From: JADHUC01 sp964617665
GTDB taxonomy: Bacteria; Planctomycetota; Planctomycetia; Pirellulales; Pirellulaceae
NCBI GenBank assembly: GCA_964617665.1
Contig: CAZUAH010000039.1
Location: 1-46,177, forward strand
Direction: 5' to 3'
DNA length: 46,177 nt
The position numbers and the translations under genes were made by a program. The notes under the pieces were generated by a model. That model did no database searches. It was not told the DNA's origin and was given only the letters and a program-made list of their open reading frames with translations. Numbering within the stretch: position 1 is the stretch's first letter; every line of letters begins with the position of its first letter. Positions 15,957 through 25,090 of the stretch are shown piece by piece.

Positions 15957-17204
15957 TCAAGCCCGTGCCGCTAGCCTCTTGGGCCGCCCATTGGTCATGA
16001 AGTCAATTGGATAGGACTCCCCTATTTCTGAAGCAGCTTTCAACAGCAGGTGGATGTCGGCCCGGCTGTGATTCGCGGTGGGAGTGATCCGCAAAACAGA
16101 CGTGCCGAACGGCACGGCTGGATATAGGATGGGGCACGTCCGAATGCCGAAATCGCGATCCATTGCATCAGAGACATGGACGGCTGCAGATCCCTTGACG
16201 TGAATCGGCGTGATCGGCGTCTGTGTATTGCCGATGCTATATCCAGCAGCCTGCATTCCGTCCTGCAAGAGTTCCGCGTTTTGCCAGAGCGTCTTTCGAC
16301 GGTCGTGTGAATCGCGCAACAGCTTTAGCGCTACGATGGTCGCGGCGGCAATACAAGCAGGCATCGCCTTCGTAAACAGGATATTGGGAGCTCGGTATTT
16401 CAAGAAGTCGATAACAGCCTCGTCACCAGCAACGAAACCACCGGCTGTTCCGACGGCCTTGCTGAACGTCCCAAGGTGTAGATCTATTTGCTCTTCGACA
16501 CCGAACAGTTCCGCCGTGCCCCGTCCGTTTTCCCCACAGACGCCTGTTCCGTGTGCATCGTCCACCAGCAGCCGCGCACCGTTTTCCTTGCACAGTTCGC
16601 ACAACTCCGGCAGTGGGGCCAAGTCTCCGTGCATTGAGTAGACACCGTTGACTACAACCATCTTTGCCTGTTCGGATGGCGCCCTGAAAAGAATCGTTTC
16701 CAGGTCCTCGATGTCATTGTGTCGAAAGATCTTGATTTCCGCGCCCGAGACCTTTGCCCCCCAGACCAGGCTGGCGTGTGCAAATTCGTCCATCACAATT
16801 AGATCCCGACGGCCAGCCAACGCGGCGACGGCCCCCATCATGGCGTCGCTGCCGGTACTGAAAACGAGACCCTGTTCGGTACGTTTGAAAGCAGCAATCT
16901 GTCGTTCGAGTTCGACGTGCACTCCAACGTTACCCGTCATTGCGCGCGCGCCCATCGGTGCGCTGATACCAAACTCGGAGACGACTTCCGACGCTGCGGC
17001 GCGAATGTCAGGATGGTCGGCGAGCCCAAGGTAGTCGTTGCTACTGAACTGAAGCACACGTCGACCGTTCAGTCTCAGCCATGGACCCGCGCTGTTCAGG
17101 GGCGATTCGCGGTAGAGGGACCTAACGGTTATCTCACGATCTTCCTCGGATACGATGCCGTTTCTTCGCTGGAATCGTAGACACTTATCGAAAACATCGG
17201 CCAA
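15957..17204 (-). CDS. Alpha-oxoamine synthase, serine palmitoyltransferase-like
   Basis: A PLP enzyme condensing an acyl-CoA or acyl-ACP with an amino acid (SPT/KBL/BioF family). With a TTG start at 17204 it has 415 residues beginning ADVFDKCLRF, typical for SPT-like members, with GGGAGA 7 nt upstream. The frame opens at ATG 17252, but the extra 16 residues look untranslated and lack a ribosome-binding site. Motifs: SSNDYLGL (substrate loop), DEFAHASL, VDDAHGTGVCGENG (PLP aspartate and histidine) and the Schiff-base lysine in GTFSKAVGTAGGF. GTFSK resembles SPT more than BioF or KBL. Coupling to a ceramide-synthase-like gene supports long-chain-base synthesis as the job, with 8-amino-7-oxononanoate synthase the main alternative. 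Confidence 0.75.
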   Translation of the reverse strand: MADVFDKCLRFQRRNGIVSEEDREITVRSLYRESPLNSAGPWLRLNGRRVLQFSSNDYLGLADHPDIRAAASEVVSEFGISAPMGARAMTGNVGVHVELERQIAAFKRTEQGLVFSTGSDAMMGAVAALAGRRDLIVMDEFAHASLVWGAKVSGAEIKIFRHNDIEDLETILFRAPSEQAKMVVVNGVYSMHGDLAPLPELCELCKENGARLLVDDAHGTGVCGENGRGTAELFGVEEQIDLHLGTFSKAVGTAGGFVAGDEAVIDFLKYRAPNILFTKAMPACIAAATIVALKLLRDSHDRRKTLWQNAELLQDGMQAAGYSIGNTQTPITPIHVKGSAAVHVSDAMDRDFGIRTCPILYPAVPFGTSVLRITPTANHSRADIHLLLKAASEIGESYPIDFMTNGRPKRLAARA

Positions 17205-17660
17205 TTCTCGTTCTCCCGCTGGAATTAAGTTATGCTGCCGACAATAGAACATTAAGCGAGGCTCATGTCCACCCGGAGGCGCTTACGGGGCGATTCCCGA
17301 GAGCACAGAAATAGGCCCCGAAGGCGGTCGCGAGTGGTTGAACGAAGTCCGGAACTGTTCGACCCGCTGTGGACGGAGAAGTGAATTGCCATGCCCTTCA
17401 CGAAGAGCCATAATACTTGGACTTGAGTCAACACCCCGGTCGCGCGGATGTCCAAATGAGTCGTGAAGGACTATATGCGCCTGTCCCCTCTTCTCTGCAA
17501 TCGCTTTAGCGGCCAATCGGCAGGCTGAGATTCTGCTCGCAGAATTGGGGCGTACAAATAGCAAGCGTAGGGTGGGGACCCACCGGTCGACCCAAATACA
17601 GTCAAACGCCCGGCTGGCAGGAACTGGCCCTACAGCTCTGCGAACAAGAAGGAAATTGCC
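17205..17660. other. Divergent intergenic region between synthase and ceramidase-like genes
   Basis: About 456 bp between divergently transcribed genes, so promoters for both are expected here. I could not place a convincing pair of promoter boxes. It contains a short palindrome, GGTGGG-GA-CCCACC near 17571. A long minus-strand open frame across 17283-18644 is a shadow of the ceramidase-like gene. Confidence 0.4.
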
Positions 17661-19097
17661 ATGTCCTCTCCAGAATCGATGACACGACGGCGTTTTGTTG
17701 GGTATCTTGCGGCGATGAGTATCGCCGTGGCCTGGGCCGGGCAGGCGGCTATCTTGTTGGCTGCGGATGTTGACACTGAGGAGTCGAACCCGGCGGCGTT
17801 TCAAATCGGCGCCGCTTCTTGCGTGATCAATCCCCAGATCGGCGACTGGGTACAGGCGGCCGGCGTCGCCAAACGCGCGACGGAGATTCGCAATAACCTG
17901 GAGGCAAATGGACTGTATCTGTCCGACGGAAAGAAGCAGATACTGCTGGTCAGTTGCGATTTGGGCGTCTTGGCATTGCCGCGAGTAATCGCAATGCGGG
18001 AGGCGATGGGCCGTGCGAGCGGGATTCCGCCTCGCGACATCATCATCGCTTGCACACACACGCGCGGCCCTTCGGTCTTCCGGAGTAACTACGTCATGCC
18101 GGTCGATGACGCTTACTTGGATCGTCTGAAAGGGTGGCTCGTGGAACTTGCTCAGCAGACGATCCAGTCGGCCCGGCCGGGGAAGCTCGGCTGGGGAATG
18201 GGGACCGCCCAGATCGGTTTCAACCGTCGCCTCTGCTGGGCGGACGGCACACACACGATGCACGGCGATGCCACACGCAAGGATTTTGCAGGGCTGGAAG
18301 GACCTGACGACCCGCAGCATCTGGCACTGTTTGCTGCGGACACCGATGGCAAGCTCATCGCGGTACTGCATCATAACACGACACATCCGACGCTCTTCTG
18401 GGGAACCTCGATCTTCTCTGTGGGCTTTATCGGCGAGGCTCGAAGGATCCTGCGAGAAGAACTGGGCAACGTCCCCACGCTGTTTCTGAACGGGGCACAA
18501 GGTGACATCGCATGCCGCAGTCAAGTACAGCCTCGAGGGGACTCTCGTGAGCAGGCCGTTCTGCGACTTGGTCGATTGATGGCCGACGAAACGTTGCGAC
18601 TGTACAAGGACGTGCGGTACCACGACCGTCCCGTACTGGACCACATCTACGAAGATCTCCAGGTGAAGGTGCGGGTGCCCAAACCGGAACGACTGGTCGA
18701 GGCCCGCAAGGTATTAGCAAGGATCGACGCCGGCGAGAAGATTCGCGGGATGCAGATGATCATGGCGTTCGGAGCAGTGCAACTGCAGGAAGTGTACGGC
18801 CAGAACCCTGTCGACACGTTGCCGATTCACGCCGTCCGCATCGGAGACGTGGCGCTGGTGACGCAGCCCTGCGAACTGTACTGCCAGTTCGGGCTGGACA
18901 TCAAACGTCGCAGCCCCGCGCCGATCACTGCGGTTGTCGGTCTTGCGGACGGTTACTGTGGTTACTGCCCGACGATCTACGGCCTGCTGGGCGGCGGTTA
19001 CTCGGGAGAACCGATCTACTGGACCCGACTGGAGCCGTACGCCGGCTACCGGATCGTGGAAACCGCGGGACCGATGCTCAACCGCCTGTGGCGTTGA
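17661..19097 (+). CDS. Tat-exported neutral ceramidase-like protein
   Basis: A 478-residue protein of the neutral/alkaline ceramidase-like family with a twin-arginine signal (T-R-R-R-F at 8-12, then a hydrophobic run to about 34). AAGGAA precedes ATG 17661; ATG 17679 is an alternative. Family motifs: C-T-H133-T-R-G-P in place of the usual THTHSGP, HHNTTHPT for the second zinc His, and FLNGAQGDIACRS for the QGxxGD segment. The usual second His of the first motif is replaced by Arg. It faces away from the long-chain-base synthase and ceramide-synthase-like genes, so a role in sphingolipid turnover is an attractive inference. Like its paralogue at 3380-4912 it lacks an obvious C-terminal Ig-like domain. 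Confidence 0.7.
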   Translation: MSSPESMTRRRFVGYLAAMSIAVAWAGQAAILLAADVDTEESNPAAFQIGAASCVINPQIGDWVQAAGVAKRATEIRNNLEANGLYLSDGKKQILLVSCDLGVLALPRVIAMREAMGRASGIPPRDIIIACTHTRGPSVFRSNYVMPVDDAYLDRLKGWLVELAQQTIQSARPGKLGWGMGTAQIGFNRRLCWADGTHTMHGDATRKDFAGLEGPDDPQHLALFAADTDGKLIAVLHHNTTHPTLFWGTSIFSVGFIGEARRILREELGNVPTLFLNGAQGDIACRSQVQPRGDSREQAVLRLGRLMADETLRLYKDVRYHDRPVLDHIYEDLQVKVRVPKPERLVEARKVLARIDAGEKIRGMQMIMAFGAVQLQEVYGQNPVDTLPIHAVRIGDVALVTQPCELYCQFGLDIKRRSPAPITAVVGLADGYCGYCPTIYGLLGGGYSGEPIYWTRLEPYAGYRIVETAGPMLNRLWR

Positions 19098-19120
19098 AGG
19101 ATCTCGGCCGGACCCGCGGG

Positions 19121-19147
19121 AGATTCTTCGCTGCGCTCGGAATGACA
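19121..19147. repeat. Half of a dispersed palindrome
   Basis: AGATTCTTCGCTGCGCTCGG followed by AATGACA. It corresponds to the right arm of the element at 14426-14490. No matching left arm is nearby. It lies between two convergent genes. Confidence 0.5.
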
Positions 19148-19215
19148 GTCTCATAGCGATTTTGCAGAATGCAAACAAAGAGAGCTTGCCATGTGGCCAG
19201 ATTCTGGAACGGTTG

Positions 19216-20280
19216 CTACATGCCAGAACAAGACGGCTGATTTCGTTCACTCTTCACGCAGCGAAAACCGAGGCAAGCGGAGCTTCGCAAAGGAGAACTC
19301 GCGCAGCGCGAATTTGGCTGCAGGTCCGTCGGCTTCGAATGCCGACATTGACACCCAACGCGGTATACGCGAAGCGCTCCGTCTTCTGGCCCTTGAGGAT
19401 CTTTGAGCGGATTGGCCTGTGGAGCCTTTCCGTAGTAGTCTTCATCGTAGTAGTCCGCGCACCACTCGCCGATGTTCCCGGCCAAGTCGAATACTCCTTC
19501 CGGTGTTCGCCCTTTCGGAAAGCTCCCAACTGGTTTGCGGCCACCGAAGCGCGGACCATAGTTGGCTCTTTTTTCACCCGGTTCTTCGTCTCCCCACGGG
19601 TAGGTGCGGCCTTCCTTGCCGCCCGCGGCGTATTCCCATTCCGCCTCGGTTGGCAGTCGTTTGCCAGCCCATTCGGCATAACCTCTGGCTTGATAGTGGT
19701 TCACGCATCCAACGGGCAACTTGGCCCACTCGGATCGCGCAGGCTTGAATCGTCCGTCTTCGTCCCGCTTGATACCCGGGTACCAAGGAGTCCAATAGCC
19801 AGCGTTGCCGTCGTTAAGGAACTTGCAGTATTCGTCGTTCGTCACCTCGCGTTTGTCGATGAGGAACGCACTGATTTGCACTTTGTAACTGTCGCCAGTG
19901 ACGGGCTCGGGCCTACGTTGGACGAAGTACTTGCCCGACCGGACAAACTGGCCTCCTTCGATGGGCACCATGTCTGCCAGGAGATCCTCGGTTCGCGACT
20001 CGTGAGTCCGATTGACAGGAACCTGCTCAGGATCGGTCCCCAGCTTCCCGCTGAGTTGCCGTGTGATGAAGCCTTTGTCCACCAGCTTCTTCGCGCACTC
20101 CTCACTGCACGCGTGCAACCTCAGCCCCACGATATCTACGCGATAGTCCGACGTGCTTGCCGCTCCATCGACAGGGCAAACACGCGATTCTGCAGGCCGC
20201 TGCTCTTCACTGCCTGAAACGGACAAAACCGACACAGACGGAATGACGGCGATTAGCGTAGCCAAACAGAGTTTCTGCAT
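19216..20280 (-). CDS. FGE/SUMF1-fold protein with N-terminal Cys motif
   Basis: A 354-residue exported protein (signal peptide about 1-23, AAGGAA before ATG 20280). Residues 34-70 form a small Cys domain, C-P-V-D-G ... C-S-E-E-C, like YHS/TRASH metal-binding modules. The rest is a formylglycine-generating-enzyme-type sulfatase-modifying fold: MVPIEGGQF (about 104), DKREVTNDEYCKFL, GKRLPTEAEWEYAA, YPWGDE, GVFDLAGNIGEWC and the terminal LGFRCV. The usual RGGSW motif is changed to RVGCQC, so this may not be a sulfatase activator. Most planctomycete members are uncharacterised. It lies 239 bp after the Gfo/Idh/MocA gene on the same strand. Confidence 0.75.
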   Translation of the reverse strand: MQKLCLATLIAVIPSVSVLSVSGSEEQRPAESRVCPVDGAASTSDYRVDIVGLRLHACSEECAKKLVDKGFITRQLSGKLGTDPEQVPVNRTHESRTEDLLADMVPIEGGQFVRSGKYFVQRRPEPVTGDSYKVQISAFLIDKREVTNDEYCKFLNDGNAGYWTPWYPGIKRDEDGRFKPARSEWAKLPVGCVNHYQARGYAEWAGKRLPTEAEWEYAAGGKEGRTYPWGDEEPGEKRANYGPRFGGRKPVGSFPKGRTPEGVFDLAGNIGEWCADYYDEDYYGKAPQANPLKDPQGPEDGALRVYRVGCQCRHSKPTDLQPNSRCASSPLRSSACLGFRCVKSERNQPSCSGM

Positions 20281-20519
20281 TTTTGTTCCTTACGCACTAA
20301 TGGAAAGGTGACAATGCGCCAAGTCGTGTAATAGCGTATCCATCAGAATGACGCACTGCAATTGCGCGGAGGCCAATGCGGACCTATTGGGCTAGTAGCC
20401 GATCACGATCACTTGCATTCATCTGCTCGACCTGGACAGACCGTGTGACTGCGGTTAGGCGTGCTCGATCCGGGCAACCTTACCACATGGTACGGGGCGG
20501 TCGCACGTCGCGACGGAGG

Positions 20520-21890
20520 TCAAACCTCCTCGGGAATGACCCACGGTTTGCGATACGCGCGCTTGACAAGTTTGTTGGCTTCTGGATCATCGGGAAACGT
20601 CTCCGTGTCGCCATCGAAGCAAAGAGCCCGATTGCCGACGTGATAGGAGATGTTGCCCAGATGACAGAGCGCCGCGGATAGATGGCCTTCCTCGATGTCT
20701 CCGTTTGGCAACTCGCCGCTGTGGATGCACTTGATGAAGTTGTCGATGTGCTCGTCAGCCTGATGTCGTCCGTATTCCTGCGTGACGAGGGCACCGCCGG
20801 GGCCGTATATCTGCCAGCCGCCCCCTTGGCGGCTCAATAGCATCATGCCCTCGGTGCCGTACAGTTCGATCCGGGTGCTGCTGAACAGCCACTCGGGAAA
20901 GGCATCGCCGTCCCGAATGCTGTTCGGGGTCTTCGACAGCGTCGGTGTCACCGTCGATCCCTGCATCACCATCAGCACGTTGTCAAACTCATAGGTAATC
21001 GCCTGAGTGTCCTGAGCCTCGCGGCCATCCTTCGCCACCATCACCCCACCGGCGTGATGAACCGTCCGAGGATAGCGTTTCCCGATCAGCCATCGAGCGA
21101 CATCCAATTGGTGAACGGCATCATCCGGAATTGCTCCTGCCGCATAATCGAACCGCTGCTTCATCCATGAAGTCGATCGAAACGGCACCATCGGCGCCGG
21201 GCCACAATACATGTCGTAGTCGAATTCCTCCGGCACCGGTCGAACCGGCGGTAGCTCCTGATCCTCGGCTTGGCTTCGCTTGATTCGGGACACGTTGCCG
21301 GTCATTTGATGAACGCGCACGGTATGCACGACACCCAGCTTGCCGGATTGCACCAGGTCCACCGCATGATGGACATAATCGGCGGACCGGTTCTGCATAC
21401 CCGCCTGGACGATACGCTTGTACTTCCGAGCCGCCTCGACCATCTTGCGGCCTTCCCAGATGTTATGAGAGACCGGCTTTTCAACGTAAACGTGCTTGCC
21501 AGCCTGGCAGGCCCACACGGTCCCCACGCCGTGCCAGTGATCTGGGGTAGCGTTGACGACGATGTCCAATTCAGGGTCGTCCAACATCTTGCGGAAATCG
21601 GTTATCCCCTGCGGCGTCTTTCCGGTGGCCCCGCCAACTGCCTCCGCGGGCCGGGCAAGTCGCCGTTGGTCCGCGTCACACACGTATTTCACGGAGATGT
21701 CGGCCCGATTGGCGAACCGGCTGATCAGATACGTTCCCCGACCGCCACATCCCATCAGGCCTACGACCATCTTGTCGCTGGCGGCCGACTTGCCGCCTGG
21801 CGCGGCCATTGCCATTCCCGCCGTCAGGCCGGCCGTCACTCCGGCACTGGTAGAGTCCTTCAAGAAGTTGCGTCGGTTCAACGGATTCAT
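20520..21890 (-). CDS. Tat-exported Gfo/Idh/MocA-family oxidoreductase
   Basis: A 456-residue NAD(P)-dependent oxidoreductase. ATG 21890 is preferred over ATG 21896 because AAAGGA abuts the latter and lies 6 nt before the former. A Tat signal (N-R-R-N-F-L near residue 5) precedes a Rossmann fold with GLMGCGGRGTYL. The catalytic-region motif EKPVSHN and the NATPDHWHG segment are typical of this large planctomycete family. Such proteins usually act on sugars or sugar acids; the substrate is unknown. It follows the propeller gene by 56 bp and probably shares its transcript. Confidence 0.8.
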   Translation of the reverse strand: MNPLNRRNFLKDSTSAGVTAGLTAGMAMAAPGGKSAASDKMVVGLMGCGGRGTYLISRFANRADISVKYVCDADQRRLARPAEAVGGATGKTPQGITDFRKMLDDPELDIVVNATPDHWHGVGTVWACQAGKHVYVEKPVSHNIWEGRKMVEAARKYKRIVQAGMQNRSADYVHHAVDLVQSGKLGVVHTVRVHQMTGNVSRIKRSQAEDQELPPVRPVPEEFDYDMYCGPAPMVPFRSTSWMKQRFDYAAGAIPDDAVHQLDVARWLIGKRYPRTVHHAGGVMVAKDGREAQDTQAITYEFDNVLMVMQGSTVTPTLSKTPNSIRDGDAFPEWLFSSTRIELYGTEGMMLLSRQGGGWQIYGPGGALVTQEYGRHQADEHIDNFIKCIHSGELPNGDIEEGHLSAALCHLGNISYHVGNRALCFDGDTETFPDDPEANKLVKRAYRKPWVIPEEV

Positions 21891-21946
21891 GGCCATTCCT
21901 TTCTTGTTCAGCAAGAGTCGATTGCCACACGAGTGCGGACGATGCC

Positions 21947-24900
21947 TCATCGATCGTTCTTCAACTGACCGAACGATGCTCGTTCGATCTCGCCCACCGG
22001 CACATAGGCTTGCGACGTATGAGTGTAGTTGCACGTGCATCCACCGATCACATTCGGCGCGTTCAGCACGCCGTTCGCCGGGTACAGATTGTTCATGCAC
22101 GCGGGACGGATGTTCCACAACGACGTGGGCTCGCGCGACTCGAGGTCGATGTAAGCCGCGTTGGCGCGGACACGGGTCGTTACCAAGTGCTCACTCGCCC
22201 GAATGGTCGTACAACCGCGTCGGACCCACGCGGTGTGATCGCCCGTGCGTTGGCCCGTCTTGAGGTCGAAGACGACGAAATCCTGGACGGTTCCCCAAAG
22301 CAGCTTGTCGCCGATCACAAACAGCGGACCAGGCACCACGGGAGGTCTACCATTGACCGGCTTGGGCGGCTCGGGCAGCGCGTGGAGCCGTTCGCCACTG
22401 GCGCCTTTGTGGATCCCGGTGGCCGTGGCAACCAGATCGAGCGATTCGCTGTAGAGCACTTTCGATCCGCTGGCGATTTCCCAGATGATTTCGCCCGAGC
22501 GGATGTCAAACGCTCGTGTCTTCACGGCCGAGTGCTCTAGTTCGCCTCGGCGAGGGTTGAGCAGTTCCGCGCAGAACACGCGACCGCCTCCGACCGAGAG
22601 GCTCAGCGCGGCTCGATTGCACTCGTGTCGCCAAACTACCTCACCCGCATCGTGGTTGACGCAGACCACGAATTTTCCGTTCGTCGAGACAAGGTAGTCC
22701 TTCCAGCAGCGCAGATTCTGCCAGGCTCCGGGAAGAGCGTCGGGAAGCTCGATTCGTCGAATCTCTTCCCCCGTGGCCGGATCCAAAATGGCGCATGTCT
22801 TACCGCCGGTCGCATAGATCGCGTCGGGCGTAGCGACCAACTGATCGGTGACGGCGTGCGCAAACGGTAGTGTCGCTTCCCACAGGTGACGGCCAGTGAA
22901 GACGTCGACCGCCAGGAGCTTGTTCGATTTCACGAACACACGTCCGCCTGCAACTCGCACGACGGCGCCGCCCGGCTTGCGCTGCCATTCCCTCGGCGCA
23001 TTAAACCAGAGCAATCCCAAAGGCGCCTTGACGAATCGGTCCGTAGACGCGCCGGTATTCGCCGCATTGGCTTCCTCGTGTGACCAGTCGGCCGCGCCAG
23101 GCAACCCCTCCGTACGTCGGAGCAGGGCCCAATTGCCCGATTGCCGGACTTGCAGCCCGGCGAATGGGCTTTCGGCGGGCGCGTCGAACGTCAGACCCGA
23201 ACCGCCGCCGATCGCCAGGCACGCTGTGCCTCCGTACGGACGCAACTTGGCAAAAAGGTTTTGGCCTACCGCGGCAATTGCACCGGGCGTCAAGTCGGTG
23301 GAATGCTCAGAGACGATCAGATCGGCCAAGTAAGGAGGAAACGGATAGGAGAGCAAATTGCCAACACGGGCACACGCTCGCGAGCCGTACAAACCGGCTT
23401 CGTGTAGCTGCTGGCGAAGATTGGCGATCTTGTCGGCGTCCGGATCGACGACGATCATATACAGATCCGACTGGCGGACCAGTTCCTCGACCAATCGACC
23501 CGAATCGAGACCGAGCACCAGCGCGTAACCCTCCGTCGCTTTTGTGGCTTCGAGTATCTTGGCCGCCTTGTCCGTCCACGCATCTGCTTGTGGCGCGTCC
23601 CTCGTCGGCTTCGCGTGCGCGACGACATCTGCCGGTTTCTCGGACCCGAACGCAAAGATTTGCCCTTCGCGAGTAACGACAAACAGCCGTCCGTCAGCGG
23701 CTAGCAATCGATTCGGCGTGCCGTCCAGTGTCGTTTGCCATTGGAACTCGGGCTGCTCGCCTTCTTTCGGAATGCGAACCGCCGCCACGGTTCCCGTTCC
23801 AGCGCAGAAGAGTCGATCCCCAGCTTTGATGTGCACCTGAAGCTTCGACGGCAGCTTCCACGAGTCCTGGAATACTCCCGTGAATTTGTCCGGGTACGTG
23901 TCGTCTCGACGATTGGGTGGAATCTCGGCTTCGCCTCGTGGCGTCATCCGCAACGAGGTGAGGTCGCGGGCCGTGATGCCACCATCGTTCTCGTAGAACG
24001 CTTCGGGTGTGAAAACCGGCTGTTTGAACTGGCCAATGTCTTTGTGGTTGGTCTTGTCGATACGAAGCCGCGTATAGGCGCCCGTGTAGAGTTCGCTTTT
24101 GAAGTCGTTTCCTCCGCGCGAGTTGCGGAACTGTTCGTCATTCGGTCGGCTTAGATCGTAAAGGTCTCCACTCTGGCAGAGATACTTCCCACTGCCCGCA
24201 ACGAACCAGGTTCCCTTGGGCAATCCATCGCGACCGCCCCAGCCCATGTAGTACGGCTCGAGTCCGCCGGTCTCGAGGTTGAGCAGTGCGGGTAACTGTG
24301 TTCCGCAAGGGACGACCAGCTTCTCGTTGACGATGGCCAAGTATCCCTGAGGCGTGAGGCCCGCATACTGGGCGATGCCGTGGTCCTGGTTGGCACCGGG
24401 GATGTGGTTGCTGTCGGTATTCGACCAAACGACCTTACCCGTCTCCGCATCCAGCGCGTGGACGAACACCCCGTCAGCCGGCCAGAGCCCGGCGGCAAAG
24501 TAGACTACTCCGTCACGCAGGACGGGTCCGCCGCGGGCCGGCCACAACGAAGTCAGTCGGCCGTTACCCAGTAACGTGCGGTCCTGCGTGTCAGCCGTCA
24601 GACCCCGGAACTTCCACCGCAGCTTGCCGTCGGCTGCATCGAGGCAATAAAGAAAACCGTCATCCGACACAACATAGACCTTGTCTTGCCACGCTGCTGG
24701 TGCGAACCGCACAGGCCCTTCGGCGAAGAACCGCCATCGCACTTCGCCCGTTGCTGTGTCCAACGCAGTCACGCTTTCGGTGATCATCGACGGAACAAAC
24801 ATCGTCTTGCCAAGAACGACCGGATCGTAAGATGTATCGAATTCCAGCCTCACGTTCCGTGGAAACGCCGGGGCGGGCCGAGCCAGTTCGCGCACCCACT

Positions 24901-25045
24901 GAAGGTGCAGATCCGCAGGCAACTCTTCGGTCGACGCGGCGGTACGGCCCGCATCGTAACGGAACTGCGGCCAGTCGCCGGCGGAAGCGTCCAACGCGAA
25001 CAGGGTCCCAACGATCGCGATCGCAAGCAGGATAGATCGGTTCAT
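21947..25045 (-). CDS. Exported beta-propeller / methyltransferase-like protein, P1-MT-P2 order
   Basis: A 1032-residue protein. Start ATG 25045 has AAGGAGA 7 nt upstream and gives a signal peptide (about 1-22, ending DASAG). Residues about 22-480 form a PQQ-type propeller beginning DWPQFRYD. Residues about 505-615 are a Rossmann methyltransferase-like domain (ALVLGLDSGRLVEEL, then IVVDPDADKI). A second propeller follows from DWSHEE, ending in a Cys-rich segment (PACMNNLYPANG, then GGCTCNY). The SAM glycine loop is weak (GLDSG), so catalysis is doubtful. It is downstream of an MBL-fold gene (45-bp gap) and upstream of a Gfo/Idh/MocA gene (56-bp gap), a likely operon. Confidence 0.75.
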   Translation of the reverse strand: MNRSILLAIAIVGTLFALDASAGDWPQFRYDAGRTAASTEELPADLHLQWVRELARPAPAFPRNVRLEFDTSYDPVVLGKTMFVPSMITESVTALDTATGEVRWRFFAEGPVRFAPAAWQDKVYVVSDDGFLYCLDAADGKLRWKFRGLTADTQDRTLLGNGRLTSLWPARGGPVLRDGVVYFAAGLWPADGVFVHALDAETGKVVWSNTDSNHIPGANQDHGIAQYAGLTPQGYLAIVNEKLVVPCGTQLPALLNLETGGLEPYYMGWGGRDGLPKGTWFVAGSGKYLCQSGDLYDLSRPNDEQFRNSRGGNDFKSELYTGAYTRLRIDKTNHKDIGQFKQPVFTPEAFYENDGGITARDLTSLRMTPRGEAEIPPNRRDDTYPDKFTGVFQDSWKLPSKLQVHIKAGDRLFCAGTGTVAAVRIPKEGEQPEFQWQTTLDGTPNRLLAADGRLFVVTREGQIFAFGSEKPADVVAHAKPTRDAPQADAWTDKAAKILEATKATEGYALVLGLDSGRLVEELVRQSDLYMIVVDPDADKIANLRQQLHEAGLYGSRACARVGNLLSYPFPPYLADLIVSEHSTDLTPGAIAAVGQNLFAKLRPYGGTACLAIGGGSGLTFDAPAESPFAGLQVRQSGNWALLRRTEGLPGAADWSHEEANAANTGASTDRFVKAPLGLLWFNAPREWQRKPGGAVVRVAGGRVFVKSNKLLAVDVFTGRHLWEATLPFAHAVTDQLVATPDAIYATGGKTCAILDPATGEEIRRIELPDALPGAWQNLRCWKDYLVSTNGKFVVCVNHDAGEVVWRHECNRAALSLSVGGGRVFCAELLNPRRGELEHSAVKTRAFDIRSGEIIWEIASGSKVLYSESLDLVATATGIHKGASGERLHALPEPPKPVNGRPPVVPGPLFVIGDKLLWGTVQDFVVFDLKTGQRTGDHTAWVRRGCTTIRASEHLVTTRVRANAAYIDLESREPTSLWNIRPACMNNLYPANGVLNAPNVIGGCTCNYTHTSQAYVPVGEIERASFGQLKNDR

Positions 25046-25090
25046 CAAACGTTCTCCTTGTGGGTTTTGGGGTATGTCTGGCATGATAGC

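Noticed and set aside
17283..18644. 453-codon minus-strand open frame
   Set aside because: It lies opposite the ceramidase-like gene, has no domain motifs and an unlikely basic composition. It is a shadow frame of a GC-rich gene.
18934..20217. 427-codon plus-strand open frame
   Set aside because: It runs across the end of the ceramidase-like gene and the opposite strand of the FGE-like gene, with no family features.
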